In this document: piece by piece, positions 7,206-14,838 of the stretch
Position numbering within the stretch: position 1 is the first letter of the stretch
Layout of the letters: each line of letters begins with the position of its first letter
NCBI GenBank assembly: GCA_009702525.1
Contig: WLHW01000020.1
Coordinates: forward strand, 1 to 16,288
Length of the DNA: 16,288 nucleotides
Direction: 5' to 3'
Source: Actinomycetota bacterium
GTDB lineage: Bacteria > Actinomycetota > Actinomycetes > Nanopelagicales > Nanopelagicaceae
Notes under the pieces: generated by a model
Database searches by the model: none
The model's input: the letters and a program-made list of their open reading frames with translations, nothing else
What the model was told of the DNA's origin: nothing
Program-made: the position numbers and the translations under genes

Positions 7206-8053
7206 TGAGGAAGTCTATAGCGCTTGCGGGGGATAGCTTCAATAAGCTGGTCTGAAACCAATGTTTTAAGGGCTTTTTCTACTTGAGATTCATCAGGCCA
7301 GAGTTTCTTCAGTGCATTCTCGGTCAAAGACTCATTCTCACGTAGGGCTTGCACAATTGTTCCACGGCACTTGCGATCGGTGCCATGCCAATCTTGAGAT
7401 TTCCGAACAAGTTCACTTTTTGGATACCCATTCTTGCGCCAGTTACATTGCGAAATGACAGGACAGAGTTCACACTTTGGATTAGCGGAAGTACATACGA
7501 GTGCACCTAATTCCATGGTTGCTGCTGCCCAGATATGTGCATCCTTGCTTGGCATTAATGTTTGACGTGAACTCTTTTCTCTCACTGTTGGTGCGGGCTT
7601 TGGATGTTCTTCGCCATCTATCACGCGTACAAGCAAGCGCCTAATATTGACATCCATCACCAAGGTTGCTTCCTCAAAAGCAAAAGCCGCAATCGCCGCA
7701 GCTGTATATTCACCGATACCAGGAAGTAGTTGTAGAGTTTTAGCATCACTAGGAACTTCATTGTTAAAATCTTCGGCGATTATTTGTGCAGCACCATGTA
7801 GCCGAAGGGCGCGCCTCGGATAGCCAAGTCGACCCCATGCAGTAATGACCTGTGCTGGAGTAGCTTGGGCTAAATGCGCCGGTGTTGGCCAGCGCTCCAT
7901 CCATTCAATCCACTTAGGTAAAACGCGGTTGACAGGTGTTTGCTGCAACATGTACTCGCTGACCATGACTCCCCATGCGGATGTATTTCGCCATGGCAAA
8001 TCGCGTTTATTCTTTTTAAACCAGTTAACTATTGGCTTTTCAAGCGAGTTCAT
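7202..8053 (-). CDS. mutY: A/G-specific adenine DNA glycosylase
   Basis: MutY removes adenine mispaired with guanine or 8-oxoguanine. It is a HhH-GPD enzyme with a 4Fe-4S cluster. Visible features are DLPWR (18-22), the catalytic glutamate in SEYMLQQT (Glu33, within 32-39), the helix-hairpin-helix LLPGIGEYTAAAI (109-121), the catalytic aspartate in MDVNIRRL (Asp134) and the cluster ligands Cys187, Cys194, Cys197 and Cys203, spaced C-x6-C-x2-C-x5-C. At 283 residues it lacks the NUDIX-like C-terminal domain of longer MutY proteins. Instead it ends in a short winged-helix-like region (about 220-283), as I recall for other actinobacterial MutY. The start overlaps the radA stop by four bases, so the two are very likely coupled. 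Confidence 0.95.
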   Translation of the reverse strand: MNSLEKPIVNWFKKNKRDLPWRNTSAWGVMVSEYMLQQTPVNRVLPKWIEWMERWPTPAHLAQATPAQVITAWGRLGYPRRALRLHGAAQIIAEDFNNEVPSDAKTLQLLPGIGEYTAAAIAAFAFEEATLVMDVNIRRLLVRVIDGEEHPKPAPTVREKSSRQTLMPSKDAHIWAAATMELGALVCTSANPKCELCPVISQCNWRKNGYPKSELVRKSQDWHGTDRKCRGTIVQALRENESLTENALKKLWPDESQVEKALKTLVSDQLIEAIPRKRYRLPQ

Positions 8054-9417
8054 TCGCCAGTTATTTTTACCCGTGAGAGTGCTTGATCAAGACGTGAAAC
8101 TTCGACAATCTCCATGCCATCGATTACGGTGTCAGATCCAGTAGGTACTAACGCACGTTTAAAACCTAAACGAAATGCCTCCTGAAGGCGGCGATTAACG
8201 CCACTTACTTTACGAATCTCACCAGCTAGACCAACTTCTCCGATAGCGACTAAATCAGCTGGCAGAGCGAGAGCTTTAGCTGCCGAGGCCACTGCCAAAG
8301 CCAGGGCTAAATCAGCTGCCGGCTCTGACATTTTCATGCCTCCAACCGTTGCTGCATATACATCGCGTCCACCGATTCGAACATGTGCGCGAAGTTCTAA
8401 TACGGCTAAGGTCATTGAGGTTCGAGCTGAATCTAAACCTGACACAACTCGTCGCGCATTTCCAAAGTCATTTTCTCGCCCTTGACTTACTAGCGCTTGA
8501 ATTTCTGCCAGCAATGGGCGTCGGCCCTCCAGTGTGACTGTTACACACGTACCAGGAACAGGTTCGCTATGACGAGATGTGAATAATCCAGTTGGATCGA
8601 GCACAGATTCAATTCCAACATCACTTAAATCAAAACATCCAACTTCATCGGATGCACCAAAGCGATTTTTAATCGCCCGAATTAAACGCAGCCGTGAATG
8701 GCGCTCACCTTCAAACTGTAGAACTACATCAACGATATGTTCCAACAATCTCGGACCAGCAATAGATCCATCTTTTGTAACATGACCTACTAATAACAGC
8801 GTTATATCTCGATCTTTACATATGCGAATAAGTGCGCCGGCAACTTCACGTACTTGCGTCACACCGCCTGGTGATCCATCGGCCGTTGAGCTACCGATAG
8901 TTTGAATTGAATCGATAATTACTAACTCAGGTTTAACGGCATCGATATGGGCAATGACTGCGCCTAAATCGGTTTCGGAAGCTAAAAATAATGCAGGATC
9001 AATTGCTTTAATGCGTTCTGCGCGCAAACGCACTTGGGACGCTGACTCTTCACCGCTTATGTATAGTGCAGAGATTCCTTGAGCGGCACTTTGTGCTGCA
9101 ACAGATAAGAGCAACGTAGATTTTCCAACTCCGGGCTCACCAGCTAATAAAATCGCTGCTCCTGGAACTAATCCACCACCTAAAACACGATCGAGTTCAG
9201 ATACACCTGTTGGACGAGCATGCGCTGCAGATAGATCGACATCGCCGATGGGGGTAGCTTTATGTGTAACGTGTCCCGCAACTAGTGAGAGCTTTTTAGG
9301 CGCTGCAAGCTCTTCAACACATCCCCATGCTTGGCATTCACCGCATCGGCCTACCCATTTTTGGGATGTCCATCCGCACTCACTGCAACGGAAGGGATCT
9401 TTTTCAACTTTGGCCAT
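8050..9417 (-). CDS. radA: DNA repair protein RadA (Sms)
   Basis: RadA is a RecA-like, DnaB-type ATPase that drives branch migration during recombination repair. The order is an N-terminal zinc finger with Cys11, Cys14, Cys25 and Cys28, Walker A GEPGVGKST (93-101), Walker B VIIDS (166-170), the RadA signature KNRFG (250-254) and a C-terminal Lon-protease-like domain (about 345-455) carrying VGGMKMSEPAADLALALA. The 455-residue length is normal. The start is the ATG of MAKVEKDPF; no Shine-Dalgarno sequence precedes it, but a -10-like TAGGCT lies exactly six bases upstream. It heads the radA-mutY-acetyltransferase unit. The diadenylate cyclase gene disA, often adjacent in Actinobacteria, is absent here. 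Confidence 0.98.
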   Translation of the reverse strand: MAKVEKDPFRCSECGWTSQKWVGRCGECQAWGCVEELAAPKKLSLVAGHVTHKATPIGDVDLSAAHARPTGVSELDRVLGGGLVPGAAILLAGEPGVGKSTLLLSVAAQSAAQGISALYISGEESASQVRLRAERIKAIDPALFLASETDLGAVIAHIDAVKPELVIIDSIQTIGSSTADGSPGGVTQVREVAGALIRICKDRDITLLLVGHVTKDGSIAGPRLLEHIVDVVLQFEGERHSRLRLIRAIKNRFGASDEVGCFDLSDVGIESVLDPTGLFTSRHSEPVPGTCVTVTLEGRRPLLAEIQALVSQGRENDFGNARRVVSGLDSARTSMTLAVLELRAHVRIGGRDVYAATVGGMKMSEPAADLALALAVASAAKALALPADLVAIGEVGLAGEIRKVSGVNRRLQEAFRLGFKRALVPTGSDTVIDGMEIVEVSRLDQALSRVKITGE

Positions 9418-9423
9418 AGGTAG

Positions 9424-9429
9424 AGCCTA
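9424..9429 (-). promoter_or_regulatory. Likely -10 element of a leaderless radA transcript
   Basis: Read on the minus strand, TAGGCT is followed by six bases and then the radA ATG. Transcription starting six or seven bases after a -10 hexamer would begin at or next to the A of ATG. No Shine-Dalgarno sequence or -35 match is visible. The 26-base gap to the upstream gene leaves no room for more. Confidence 0.45.
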
Positions 9430-9443
9430 GAACGTAGGACTGA

Positions 9444-10256
9444 CTATTTCTTAGCAGCAGCCAGTGTTGCTGGATGCTGAATCACAAAGAGCGGGAGTGA
9501 TCGTGCTTGGGCATCGCGGATTCCTGCCATACGTTGATCGCACATTCGGGCTAGCTCAGCGTAAGGACCCTCACCCATAAGTTTTTGAAGCTCATATTTA
9601 TTTGAGATGTAAACGGGCTCTTTACCGACATGGGCATCGGTATTGCTGGTGCAGTACCAATCAAAATCATCTCCGCCATCGCCCCATGCAAGACGTTCAT
9701 ACTCACCGATCACAGTTACAGAATATTCGCGCTCGCCAACTTCACGAGTTTCAAAGCTGCGGCGGAGAGGCAACTGCCAGCATACGTCCGGCTTGGTATC
9801 TACAAAATGTTTATTTTCTTTGATAGCTAGGTGATGTAAAACGCAGCCAAATGATCCGGTGAAGCCTTCAGCTTCGTAGCCTTTACGGTTTAAAAAGATG
9901 CACCCATCTTCTACGCGACGAGTCTTGCGCTCGCCATCTTCATCTTTTTCTGAAATTCGAAGTTTCGCTCCTGGCTTCTTTGGACGTGCTTCAGAGTAAA
10001 ACTGCCACATATCGGGAGTTAAGTACGCCGCCGCTTTATCGGTACGTGCTTCATCTTCTTCATCGGTATACATAGCGCCTTCAGTACAGCAACCCGCATC
10101 TGGTTGGCTTTTAAATACACCTTGGCAGCCATCGCCATAAATACAGGTCCAATAAGAGGTCAACCAGGTTAAGTCGCACTTAAATATTTCTTCTTCATTA
10201 TGCGGGTCGGTGAATTCAACCCAATCACGCGCAAAACCTGGCTTTAGTTCCGACAT
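9444..10256 (-). CDS. Cysteine-rich protein of unknown function (YkgJ/DUF3109-like pattern)
   Basis: I cannot assign a function. The 270-residue protein has no signal peptide or membrane segment and contains ten cysteines: 27, 38, 44, 56, 57, 119, 138, 159, 202 and 239. The N-terminal part reads CDLTWLTSYWTC (27-38), then GDGCQG (41-46) and DAGCC (53-57). The middle has GCIFL (118-122), GCVLHH (137-142) and KPDVCWQLPLR (155-165). This arrangement resembles the cysteine-cluster proteins of the YkgJ/DUF3109 type, thought to bind zinc or an iron-sulfur centre, and I recall similar proteins in Streptomyces. The spacing suggests metal binding; that is inference. Residues 90-115 form a charged linker. 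It has its own TAGGCT -10-like element eight bases before the ATG and is followed by radA after 26 bases. Confidence 0.85.
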   Translation of the reverse strand: MSELKPGFARDWVEFTDPHNEEEIFKCDLTWLTSYWTCIYGDGCQGVFKSQPDAGCCTEGAMYTDEEDEARTDKAAAYLTPDMWQFYSEARPKKPGAKLRISEKDEDGERKTRRVEDGCIFLNRKGYEAEGFTGSFGCVLHHLAIKENKHFVDTKPDVCWQLPLRRSFETREVGEREYSVTVIGEYERLAWGDGGDDFDWYCTSNTDAHVGKEPVYISNKYELQKLMGEGPYAELARMCDQRMAGIRDAQARSLPLFVIQHPATLAAAKK

Positions 10257-10264
10257 AGTCGCAG

Positions 10265-10270
10265 AGCCTA
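10265..10270 (-). promoter_or_regulatory. Likely -10 element for the cysteine-rich protein gene
   Basis: TAGGCT on the minus strand lies eight bases before the ATG, with no Shine-Dalgarno sequence. The hexamer and the next two bases (TAGGCTCT) are identical to the radA element. It shares a 39-base divergent gap with the proC promoter. Confidence 0.4.
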
Positions 10271-10283
10271 CACGCTTAACAGG

Positions 10284-10289
10284 TACGCT
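10284..10289 (+). promoter_or_regulatory. Likely -10 element of a leaderless proC transcript
   Basis: TACGCT fits TAnnnT and is followed by six bases and the proC ATG at 10296. No ribosome-binding site is present. Its -35 region would overlap the divergent promoter's -10 at 10265-10270, so the two polymerases probably compete. Confidence 0.45.
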
Positions 10290-10295
10290 TGCACA

Positions 10296-11093
10296 ATGAG
10301 TCAGCAGATACGCGTTGGTGTAATTGGTGCTGGTGTAATGGGTGAGGCCCTTATATCAGCGCTTATCTCAAGCGGTGTTGATGCAAAGTCCATAACAATC
10401 TCTGAAAAGCGAGCTGATCGCCAGAATGAATTAATCACGGTGTATGGAATTAGTGCAGATGATCTTCAAGCCAATGTAACTTCTGCCGATGTTGTCTTGC
10501 TTGTAGTAAAGCCACAGGATATGGCTGGAGTTTTAGATGACATTCGTGATGCTATTAATCCTAAGGCTGTCATTGTTAGCTTTGCTGCAGGCAAAAGGAT
10601 TGATTTCATTTCAGCGAGAGTCCAGAATCCAGTAATTCGGGTAATGCCAAATACTGCCACTATTGCCGGCGCAGGAATGTCGGCTATTTCACTTGGCTCT
10701 GGTGTAACTCACGAACACAAAGAGTTTGTAACAAAATTTCTAGCAGCTACTGGCAAAGTAATTGAAGTACCAGAGGATTTACAGGATGCGGTGACTGCTA
10801 CTAGTGGCTCTGGACCCGCATATTTCTTTAGATTTGTAGAGGCCATGGTTGCAGGTGCGCAGGAGCTTGGACTTTCTTTAGAAGATGCGACGATACTTAC
10901 TAACCAGACGATTATCGGCGCAGCAAAACTCCTTGAAACTTCGGGAAAGTCTGCAACCACTTTGCGCGAAAATGTTACGAGCCCCAATGGCACAACAGCG
11001 GCGGCATTACAATCTTTTGAAAATAGCGAGATAACTAATGTCGTGGCCAAGGCCATGAAAGCGGCGCGCGATCGCTCGCAGGAACTAGCGTGA
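10296..11093 (+). CDS. proC: Pyrroline-5-carboxylate reductase
   Basis: ProC reduces 1-pyrroline-5-carboxylate to proline using NAD(P)H, the last step of proline synthesis. The Rossmann loop GVIGAGVMGEAL is at 8-19, VVKPQDM at 70-76, IRVMPNTA at 114-121, TATSGSGPAYFF at 168-179 and the C-terminal substrate segment RENVTSPNGTTAAAL at 224-238. Length (265 residues) is typical. The last segment usually reads SPGGTT; here the first glycine is asparagine. The ATG has no ribosome-binding site but sits six bases after a -10-like element. The stop overlaps the next gene's GTG by four bases. Confidence 0.97.
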   Translation: MSQQIRVGVIGAGVMGEALISALISSGVDAKSITISEKRADRQNELITVYGISADDLQANVTSADVVLLVVKPQDMAGVLDDIRDAINPKAVIVSFAAGKRIDFISARVQNPVIRVMPNTATIAGAGMSAISLGSGVTHEHKEFVTKFLAATGKVIEVPEDLQDAVTATSGSGPAYFFRFVEAMVAGAQELGLSLEDATILTNQTIIGAAKLLETSGKSATTLRENVTSPNGTTAAALQSFENSEITNVVAKAMKAARDRSQELA

Positions 11094-12277
11094 AACGCTT
11101 AATTTTACTTATTTTTTCGGCGTCGCTTCTTTTTACATCAATAAGTACGGCCGCACCAACACTAATACCAGTAAAAGAGTTAAAGCTTGTAGCGACAGTT
11201 GGAAATACCGATGAAATCAACGGAGTGCTTGCAACTGGTACCTCAATTATTGTTTATGGAACAAAACGTGAAAAATCCTACGCTCGAGCAATCAATTTTT
11301 TAGGTGAAGAGCAATGGACAATAGATTTAGATCCGCAGCTTCAGTCGATAGCAACTACTGCGAGCCTAGATAGTGCCGGAAATATTTGGATTGCAGGCTC
11401 AATTTCGCAATCCATACAAACTCCAACTCCTACCCCTAATACCACACCGCTGAATCCCGATAAGGTAAGTCCGGCTTCAGATGATTTAGATACAAGTTTA
11501 CGAAATATCGCTCTTTGGAGAATCGAGCCAAATAGTCATGTAGTAACTACATATGTTTTAAACTCTGAAGAGCCAGTATTAATTACGTCGCTGGCTGTGG
11601 ATAAGAGCGGAGTTACTCTTGCAGGAATCGCTTCAACTGAAAAAGGAAATGCCGGATTTGTAGTAAGTGGTAATTTGTCGGGGGAGTTTGAAAAACCTTT
11701 GATGATTGGAAATACATCGACAACTCTAGATTCTGTTGTACGCCATTCTGACGGTTCTTTAACTGTAGTTGGATCAAGCTCAGAGGTTTTGAATGGCAAG
11801 AAACTAGTTGGTATCAGCGATGGAATAATAGTCAAGATCTCAAAGGCTGGAAAAGTAGTTTCACTCGTGCGAAGTTCAGCCGTGAAAGCATCTCGGAATT
11901 GGAATAGCGCAAGTTCATCACTTTTACTTGGTGGTGAAATTATTTCTCCCGATAAAATTGAATCCGCCGTCACAAAATTTTCTAGTTCATTTGCACCACA
12001 ATGGAACTATCGATTTGCCTCAACCGGGCAAGCGTTCACGTCGGGTTCCTCATTTGCCTTTTTCGCATCTACCGGACAGATTCCGCAGTTAGCCAAGTGG
12101 AAGCCAAAATCTGCGCGCCCAATTGTGCTCACTTTTGATAGCAAAGGCGTTATCACCGCCGCTTCTAGTGCCCCTTCCGATCAGCGGGAAGCCTTGGGCT
12201 TAGTCATATCTAAAACGCTAGGCGTGTTATGTGTGAGTGCAAGTAGCGAAACGATATCGATTTTTTCCCTCAAGTAG
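11090..12277 (+). CDS. Secreted repeat protein, probable beta-propeller, function unknown
   Basis: The 395-residue protein opens with a Sec signal peptide: MKR, then a hydrophobic run (4-15), with likely cleavage near Ala21/Ala22. There is no lipobox. The mature part contains repeating strand-turn units such as DSAGNIWIAG (94-103), DKSGVTLAG (171-179) and SDGSLTVVG (220-228), the rhythm of beta-propeller or SBBP-type repeats. It also has a proline/threonine-rich insert at about 107-123. Only one cysteine is present, near the end (381). I recognise no catalytic motif. It starts with GTG inside the proC stop (GTGA), so it is coupled to a cytosolic proline enzyme although it is exported. The link is probably genome compaction rather than shared function. 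A cell-envelope or binding role is a guess. Confidence 0.85.
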   Translation: MKRLILLIFSASLLFTSISTAAPTLIPVKELKLVATVGNTDEINGVLATGTSIIVYGTKREKSYARAINFLGEEQWTIDLDPQLQSIATTASLDSAGNIWIAGSISQSIQTPTPTPNTTPLNPDKVSPASDDLDTSLRNIALWRIEPNSHVVTTYVLNSEEPVLITSLAVDKSGVTLAGIASTEKGNAGFVVSGNLSGEFEKPLMIGNTSTTLDSVVRHSDGSLTVVGSSSEVLNGKKLVGISDGIIVKISKAGKVVSLVRSSAVKASRNWNSASSSLLLGGEIISPDKIESAVTKFSSSFAPQWNYRFASTGQAFTSGSSFAFFASTGQIPQLAKWKPKSARPIVLTFDSKGVITAASSAPSDQREALGLVISKTLGVLCVSASSETISIFSLK

Positions 12278-12280
12278 AGG

Positions 12281-12286
12281 TAACCT
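12281..12286 (+). promoter_or_regulatory. Possible -10 element before the bS22 gene
   Basis: TAACCT fits TAnnnT and would give a leader of about 38 bases before the ATG at 12331. A purine-rich AAGAGAAAG (12314-12322) precedes the start by eight bases and can act as a weak ribosome site. No good -35 is visible. Confidence 0.25.
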
Positions 12287-12330
12287 AAAGCCCTGCAGAG
12301 GCAGAGATCATTTAAGAGAAAGCGTGACAT

Positions 12331-12429
12331 ATGGGTTCCGTAATTAAGAAGCGACGCAAGCGCATGGCGAAGAAGAAGCATAAGAAACTTCTTAAGAAGA
12401 CTCGCATTCAGCGCCGTAACGCTAAATAG
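12331..12429 (+). CDS. Small ribosomal subunit protein bS22 (AURKAIP1/COX24 domain)
   Basis: This is a 32-codon gene ending in TAG at 12427-12429. The product starts MGSVIKKRRKRMAKKKHKK and continues LLKKTRIQRRNAK; 17 of 32 residues are lysine or arginine. This is the actinobacterial AURKAIP1/COX24-domain protein, named bS22 after it was seen in mycobacterial ribosomes near the decoding region and related to mitochondrial mS38. It probably binds 16S rRNA in the small subunit. It lies between the secreted propeller-like gene and the convergent metalloprotease gene, whose stop begins three bases after its own. The sequence match to the family is near exact from memory. Confidence 0.95.
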   Translation: MGSVIKKRRKRMAKKKHKKLLKKTRIQRRNAK

Positions 12430-12432
12430 TAA

Positions 12433-14832
12433 TTACGGTTTTAGTAGGACTAACTTGCCACCAACACTGGCAAGTAAGTATTTAACTTTGTTCACAGTCA
12501 CCCAAGTGCTCTGAGTTTTTTCAGATGCTTGGGTGTTTGTAATTAAACGAATTGAACTCTGACCGAGAGTAATTTTGGACGTATCAAGTGAGCACAACCG
12601 TTCCTGACAGCCAAAGACAATTGTTTTACCATCCAGCAGAAGGTGTTCTCCAGGTGTTCCAAAGCTCTCGGTTGTACTTGACTTAACATTTGTTGGTTCA
12701 CTCAATAGTGCCCAGCGTATTTGATCTGGTTTAGGTGAAGATACTAAAGATGATGCTAACCAGGATGCCAGTACATCATTCCCAACGCGCACTAGGCCAA
12801 CATCAAAACCAAATACATTCGCATTATCGCTAGGTAAATCCAAGGTTTGATATGTCCAGCCCTTTGCATCAGTACCAGCTCTAGATGCAACTCTGACTTC
12901 GCCCGTTGAAGTTTCTTGCTTTTGATTTACCGCAACTACAGAGTCGTATATAACGACAGTTTGTGAACCATCGAAAGTGGCAGCTAAATGCAATGCAATA
13001 TCTCCAGTTGAACGACCATCAGTTGCTCGATCGCCATCGACTAATTCATAACTCCACGCTGCGTTTTTAATTTTAACTGCGCCTAATAAAACGCCTTGGC
13101 TTTCGTCGCGATAAAATACTTGGACAGTATTTGGTGTAGCAACGCAGGCGTTTGAAACGCTCACATCACTAGAAGAACGTACACGAATAGGATCTGAGTA
13201 GTCATTGAGAGAAGCACCCTTGCCATCAACAACCTCAAAAGCAAAACTTTTACCGTTATACGCTACATACCGAAGATCCTTATCGCTTCCATCGGTATAA
13301 AAAATATGTAATGTCTGTTTAGTTCCCGTGCCGTTTACACACATAGAAACCGGACCATTAATTAGATTCTTAGTGCGCCCACCAGTTCCACCGGCACCAT
13401 CTACAGTGACTTTCTTCCAGATTTTTCCATCGAAAGTAGCCAGCTTTAAGTCGCCGCTTTTGGAGTCGGTATAAGCGATGGCAGGTTGCCCATTAAATGT
13501 TGTACTTGCAAGAGACTTTGCATCAGCAGAGTCATCCACAACGGTGTTCTTCCAGCCTGCTTGGGGAATCATGGTCGGTGTTACTGCTGCGTTGGAATCT
13601 CCCAAAGCATTACGAGCGATGATGCTGAACGAGTAGCTAGTTCCATTTTTTAATGTACTCATAACTACAGGGCTAGCAAGCGTCTTCTTTTCAACGCCGG
13701 TTTTTAGATTCTTAACAACATATTCAGTTAACTGAGCAGTTCTTAAATTTGCTGGCGGATCAAAGACAATTAGGGCGCTTGAATCACCTATATACGCCTT
13801 AACGTTTCGTGGTGAGTCTGGCAGGCCAGTTGCAACTCCGAGAGGTGGCTTATTGCGCATATCTTCCATCATCGCCAACAACAGCGGTCCTGGTTCGCGG
13901 AAAATCTCACCTGGATCAAGGCTAGGAGTCATGACCGAATTAAGTCCAGTTTTTGAAAACGTATCTTCATTTAAGTGGCTAGTTGATGATCCAGCTTGAT
14001 ATCGAGATGGCGTATAGAGCTTAGGTTTTTCTCCATTGTTAGCTTTAATTCCAAGCGGACCAGCCCACACTAAAGAAGATGTCAAAATGGATGCTAATTC
14101 AGTTGACGGTGTTGGAATATCTGCAAGTCGTCGACCATCGGCAGTCTGGGCGTAAGCATCAAATGGGGTTGGTTGCTCAAGGCTTCCTACTGCAACGTAT
14201 CTTCCAGATGAATCACGAGTTAATCCATAACCATCGTTTGAAGCAAATCCTAAACCATGTGCAATTTCATGTAAGAAGACTGACTCTAAATCATATTCAG
14301 AACCTGTAGGCGCACCATCGCCTCTACTATTCCATTGCGCACTTGAATTAACCTGAATAATAATTTCAGGCTTTGTCTTATCTAAATCTTTTCCGGCTAA
14401 AGCATTTGCTAACGCTGATGAGTACCACAGTGAAGGATCTGGGGCACCAACAAAACCTTGATAGAAATCCACACTGCTTGCACTTCCAAGAACTCCATAT
14501 GAACTTGAACGTCCCCACGAAGCATCAACCGTGATTGGCACTGAAGATTGAAAGTTGGCTGCCCAAATATCAATCGCGCCCTGAACTTCTATTCGTGCCC
14601 AGTCAGGAAAATTACTGTACTTAACATTAAACTTTGAGTTACTTTGTAGATTCGATGTCTTTACTCGAGTTTGTGGTGTGGTGTCTGTAGCGTTTCCAGC
14701 ATAGATACTTTCCCAGGTTGTATCTGGCACCACTCGGAATAACGCCTGTGCAGGAGGGGCGATCAAAAAAGAGGTGAGCAAAGCCGCCGCTATCGCAACG
14801 GCCTGAAGTCGCCTTACTTGGTTCCCCCGCAC
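12433..14832 (-). CDS. Secreted zinc-metalloprotease-like protein with Fn3 and propeller-like C-terminus
   Basis: This is a 799-residue exported protein. A Sec signal peptide occupies about 1-30 (twin arginine-like RR at 7-8, a hydrophobic stretch, and AQA just before the likely cleavage). The protease domain has HEIAHGLGF at 188-196, giving two zinc histidines (188, 192) and the catalytic Glu189. About 94 residues further come SHL (His286) and SVMTP with Met301. This resembles the distant third histidine and Met-turn of leishmanolysin-type (M8) enzymes. An Fn3 domain spans about 337-420. From about 430 to the end come repeats such as AIAYTDSKSGDLKLATFDG, IFYTDGSDKDLRYVAYNG and VQVFYRDESQGVLLGAV, probably blades of a beta-propeller. 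GCQERLC near the end could form a disulfide. The start is GTG, six bases after a -10-like TAACGT. Substrate is unknown; an extracellular degradative or envelope role is inferred. Confidence 0.85.
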   Translation of the reverse strand: MRGNQVRRLQAVAIAAALLTSFLIAPPAQALFRVVPDTTWESIYAGNATDTTPQTRVKTSNLQSNSKFNVKYSNFPDWARIEVQGAIDIWAANFQSSVPITVDASWGRSSSYGVLGSASSVDFYQGFVGAPDPSLWYSSALANALAGKDLDKTKPEIIIQVNSSAQWNSRGDGAPTGSEYDLESVFLHEIAHGLGFASNDGYGLTRDSSGRYVAVGSLEQPTPFDAYAQTADGRRLADIPTPSTELASILTSSLVWAGPLGIKANNGEKPKLYTPSRYQAGSSTSHLNEDTFSKTGLNSVMTPSLDPGEIFREPGPLLLAMMEDMRNKPPLGVATGLPDSPRNVKAYIGDSSALIVFDPPANLRTAQLTEYVVKNLKTGVEKKTLASPVVMSTLKNGTSYSFSIIARNALGDSNAAVTPTMIPQAGWKNTVVDDSADAKSLASTTFNGQPAIAYTDSKSGDLKLATFDGKIWKKVTVDGAGGTGGRTKNLINGPVSMCVNGTGTKQTLHIFYTDGSDKDLRYVAYNGKSFAFEVVDGKGASLNDYSDPIRVRSSSDVSVSNACVATPNTVQVFYRDESQGVLLGAVKIKNAAWSYELVDGDRATDGRSTGDIALHLAATFDGSQTVVIYDSVVAVNQKQETSTGEVRVASRAGTDAKGWTYQTLDLPSDNANVFGFDVGLVRVGNDVLASWLASSLVSSPKPDQIRWALLSEPTNVKSSTTESFGTPGEHLLLDGKTIVFGCQERLCSLDTSKITLGQSSIRLITNTQASEKTQSTWVTVNKVKYLLASVGGKLVLLKP
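12453..12475 (+). terminator. Stem-loop downstream of bS22, inside the convergent gene's end
   Basis: ACTTGCCA (12453-12460) pairs perfectly with TGGCAAGT (12468-12475) around a seven-base loop. It begins 23 bases after the bS22 stop and is followed by an AT-rich stretch with short T-runs (AAGTATTTAACTTTG). It also encodes the last codons of the opposite-strand metalloprotease. It may end bS22 transcripts. Confidence 0.4.
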
Positions 14833-14838
14833 ATGCGC

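Noticed and set aside
9602..9834. Several overlapping + strand ORFs opposite the cysteine-rich gene
   Set aside because: Three ORFs in different frames over the same bases are shadows of the minus-strand coding sequence.
11536..11973. 145-codon antisense ORF within the secreted protein gene
   Set aside because: It is a mirror of serine/threonine-rich coding sequence; it has no motif and no promoter or ribosome site, while the sense frame has a signal peptide and coupled start.
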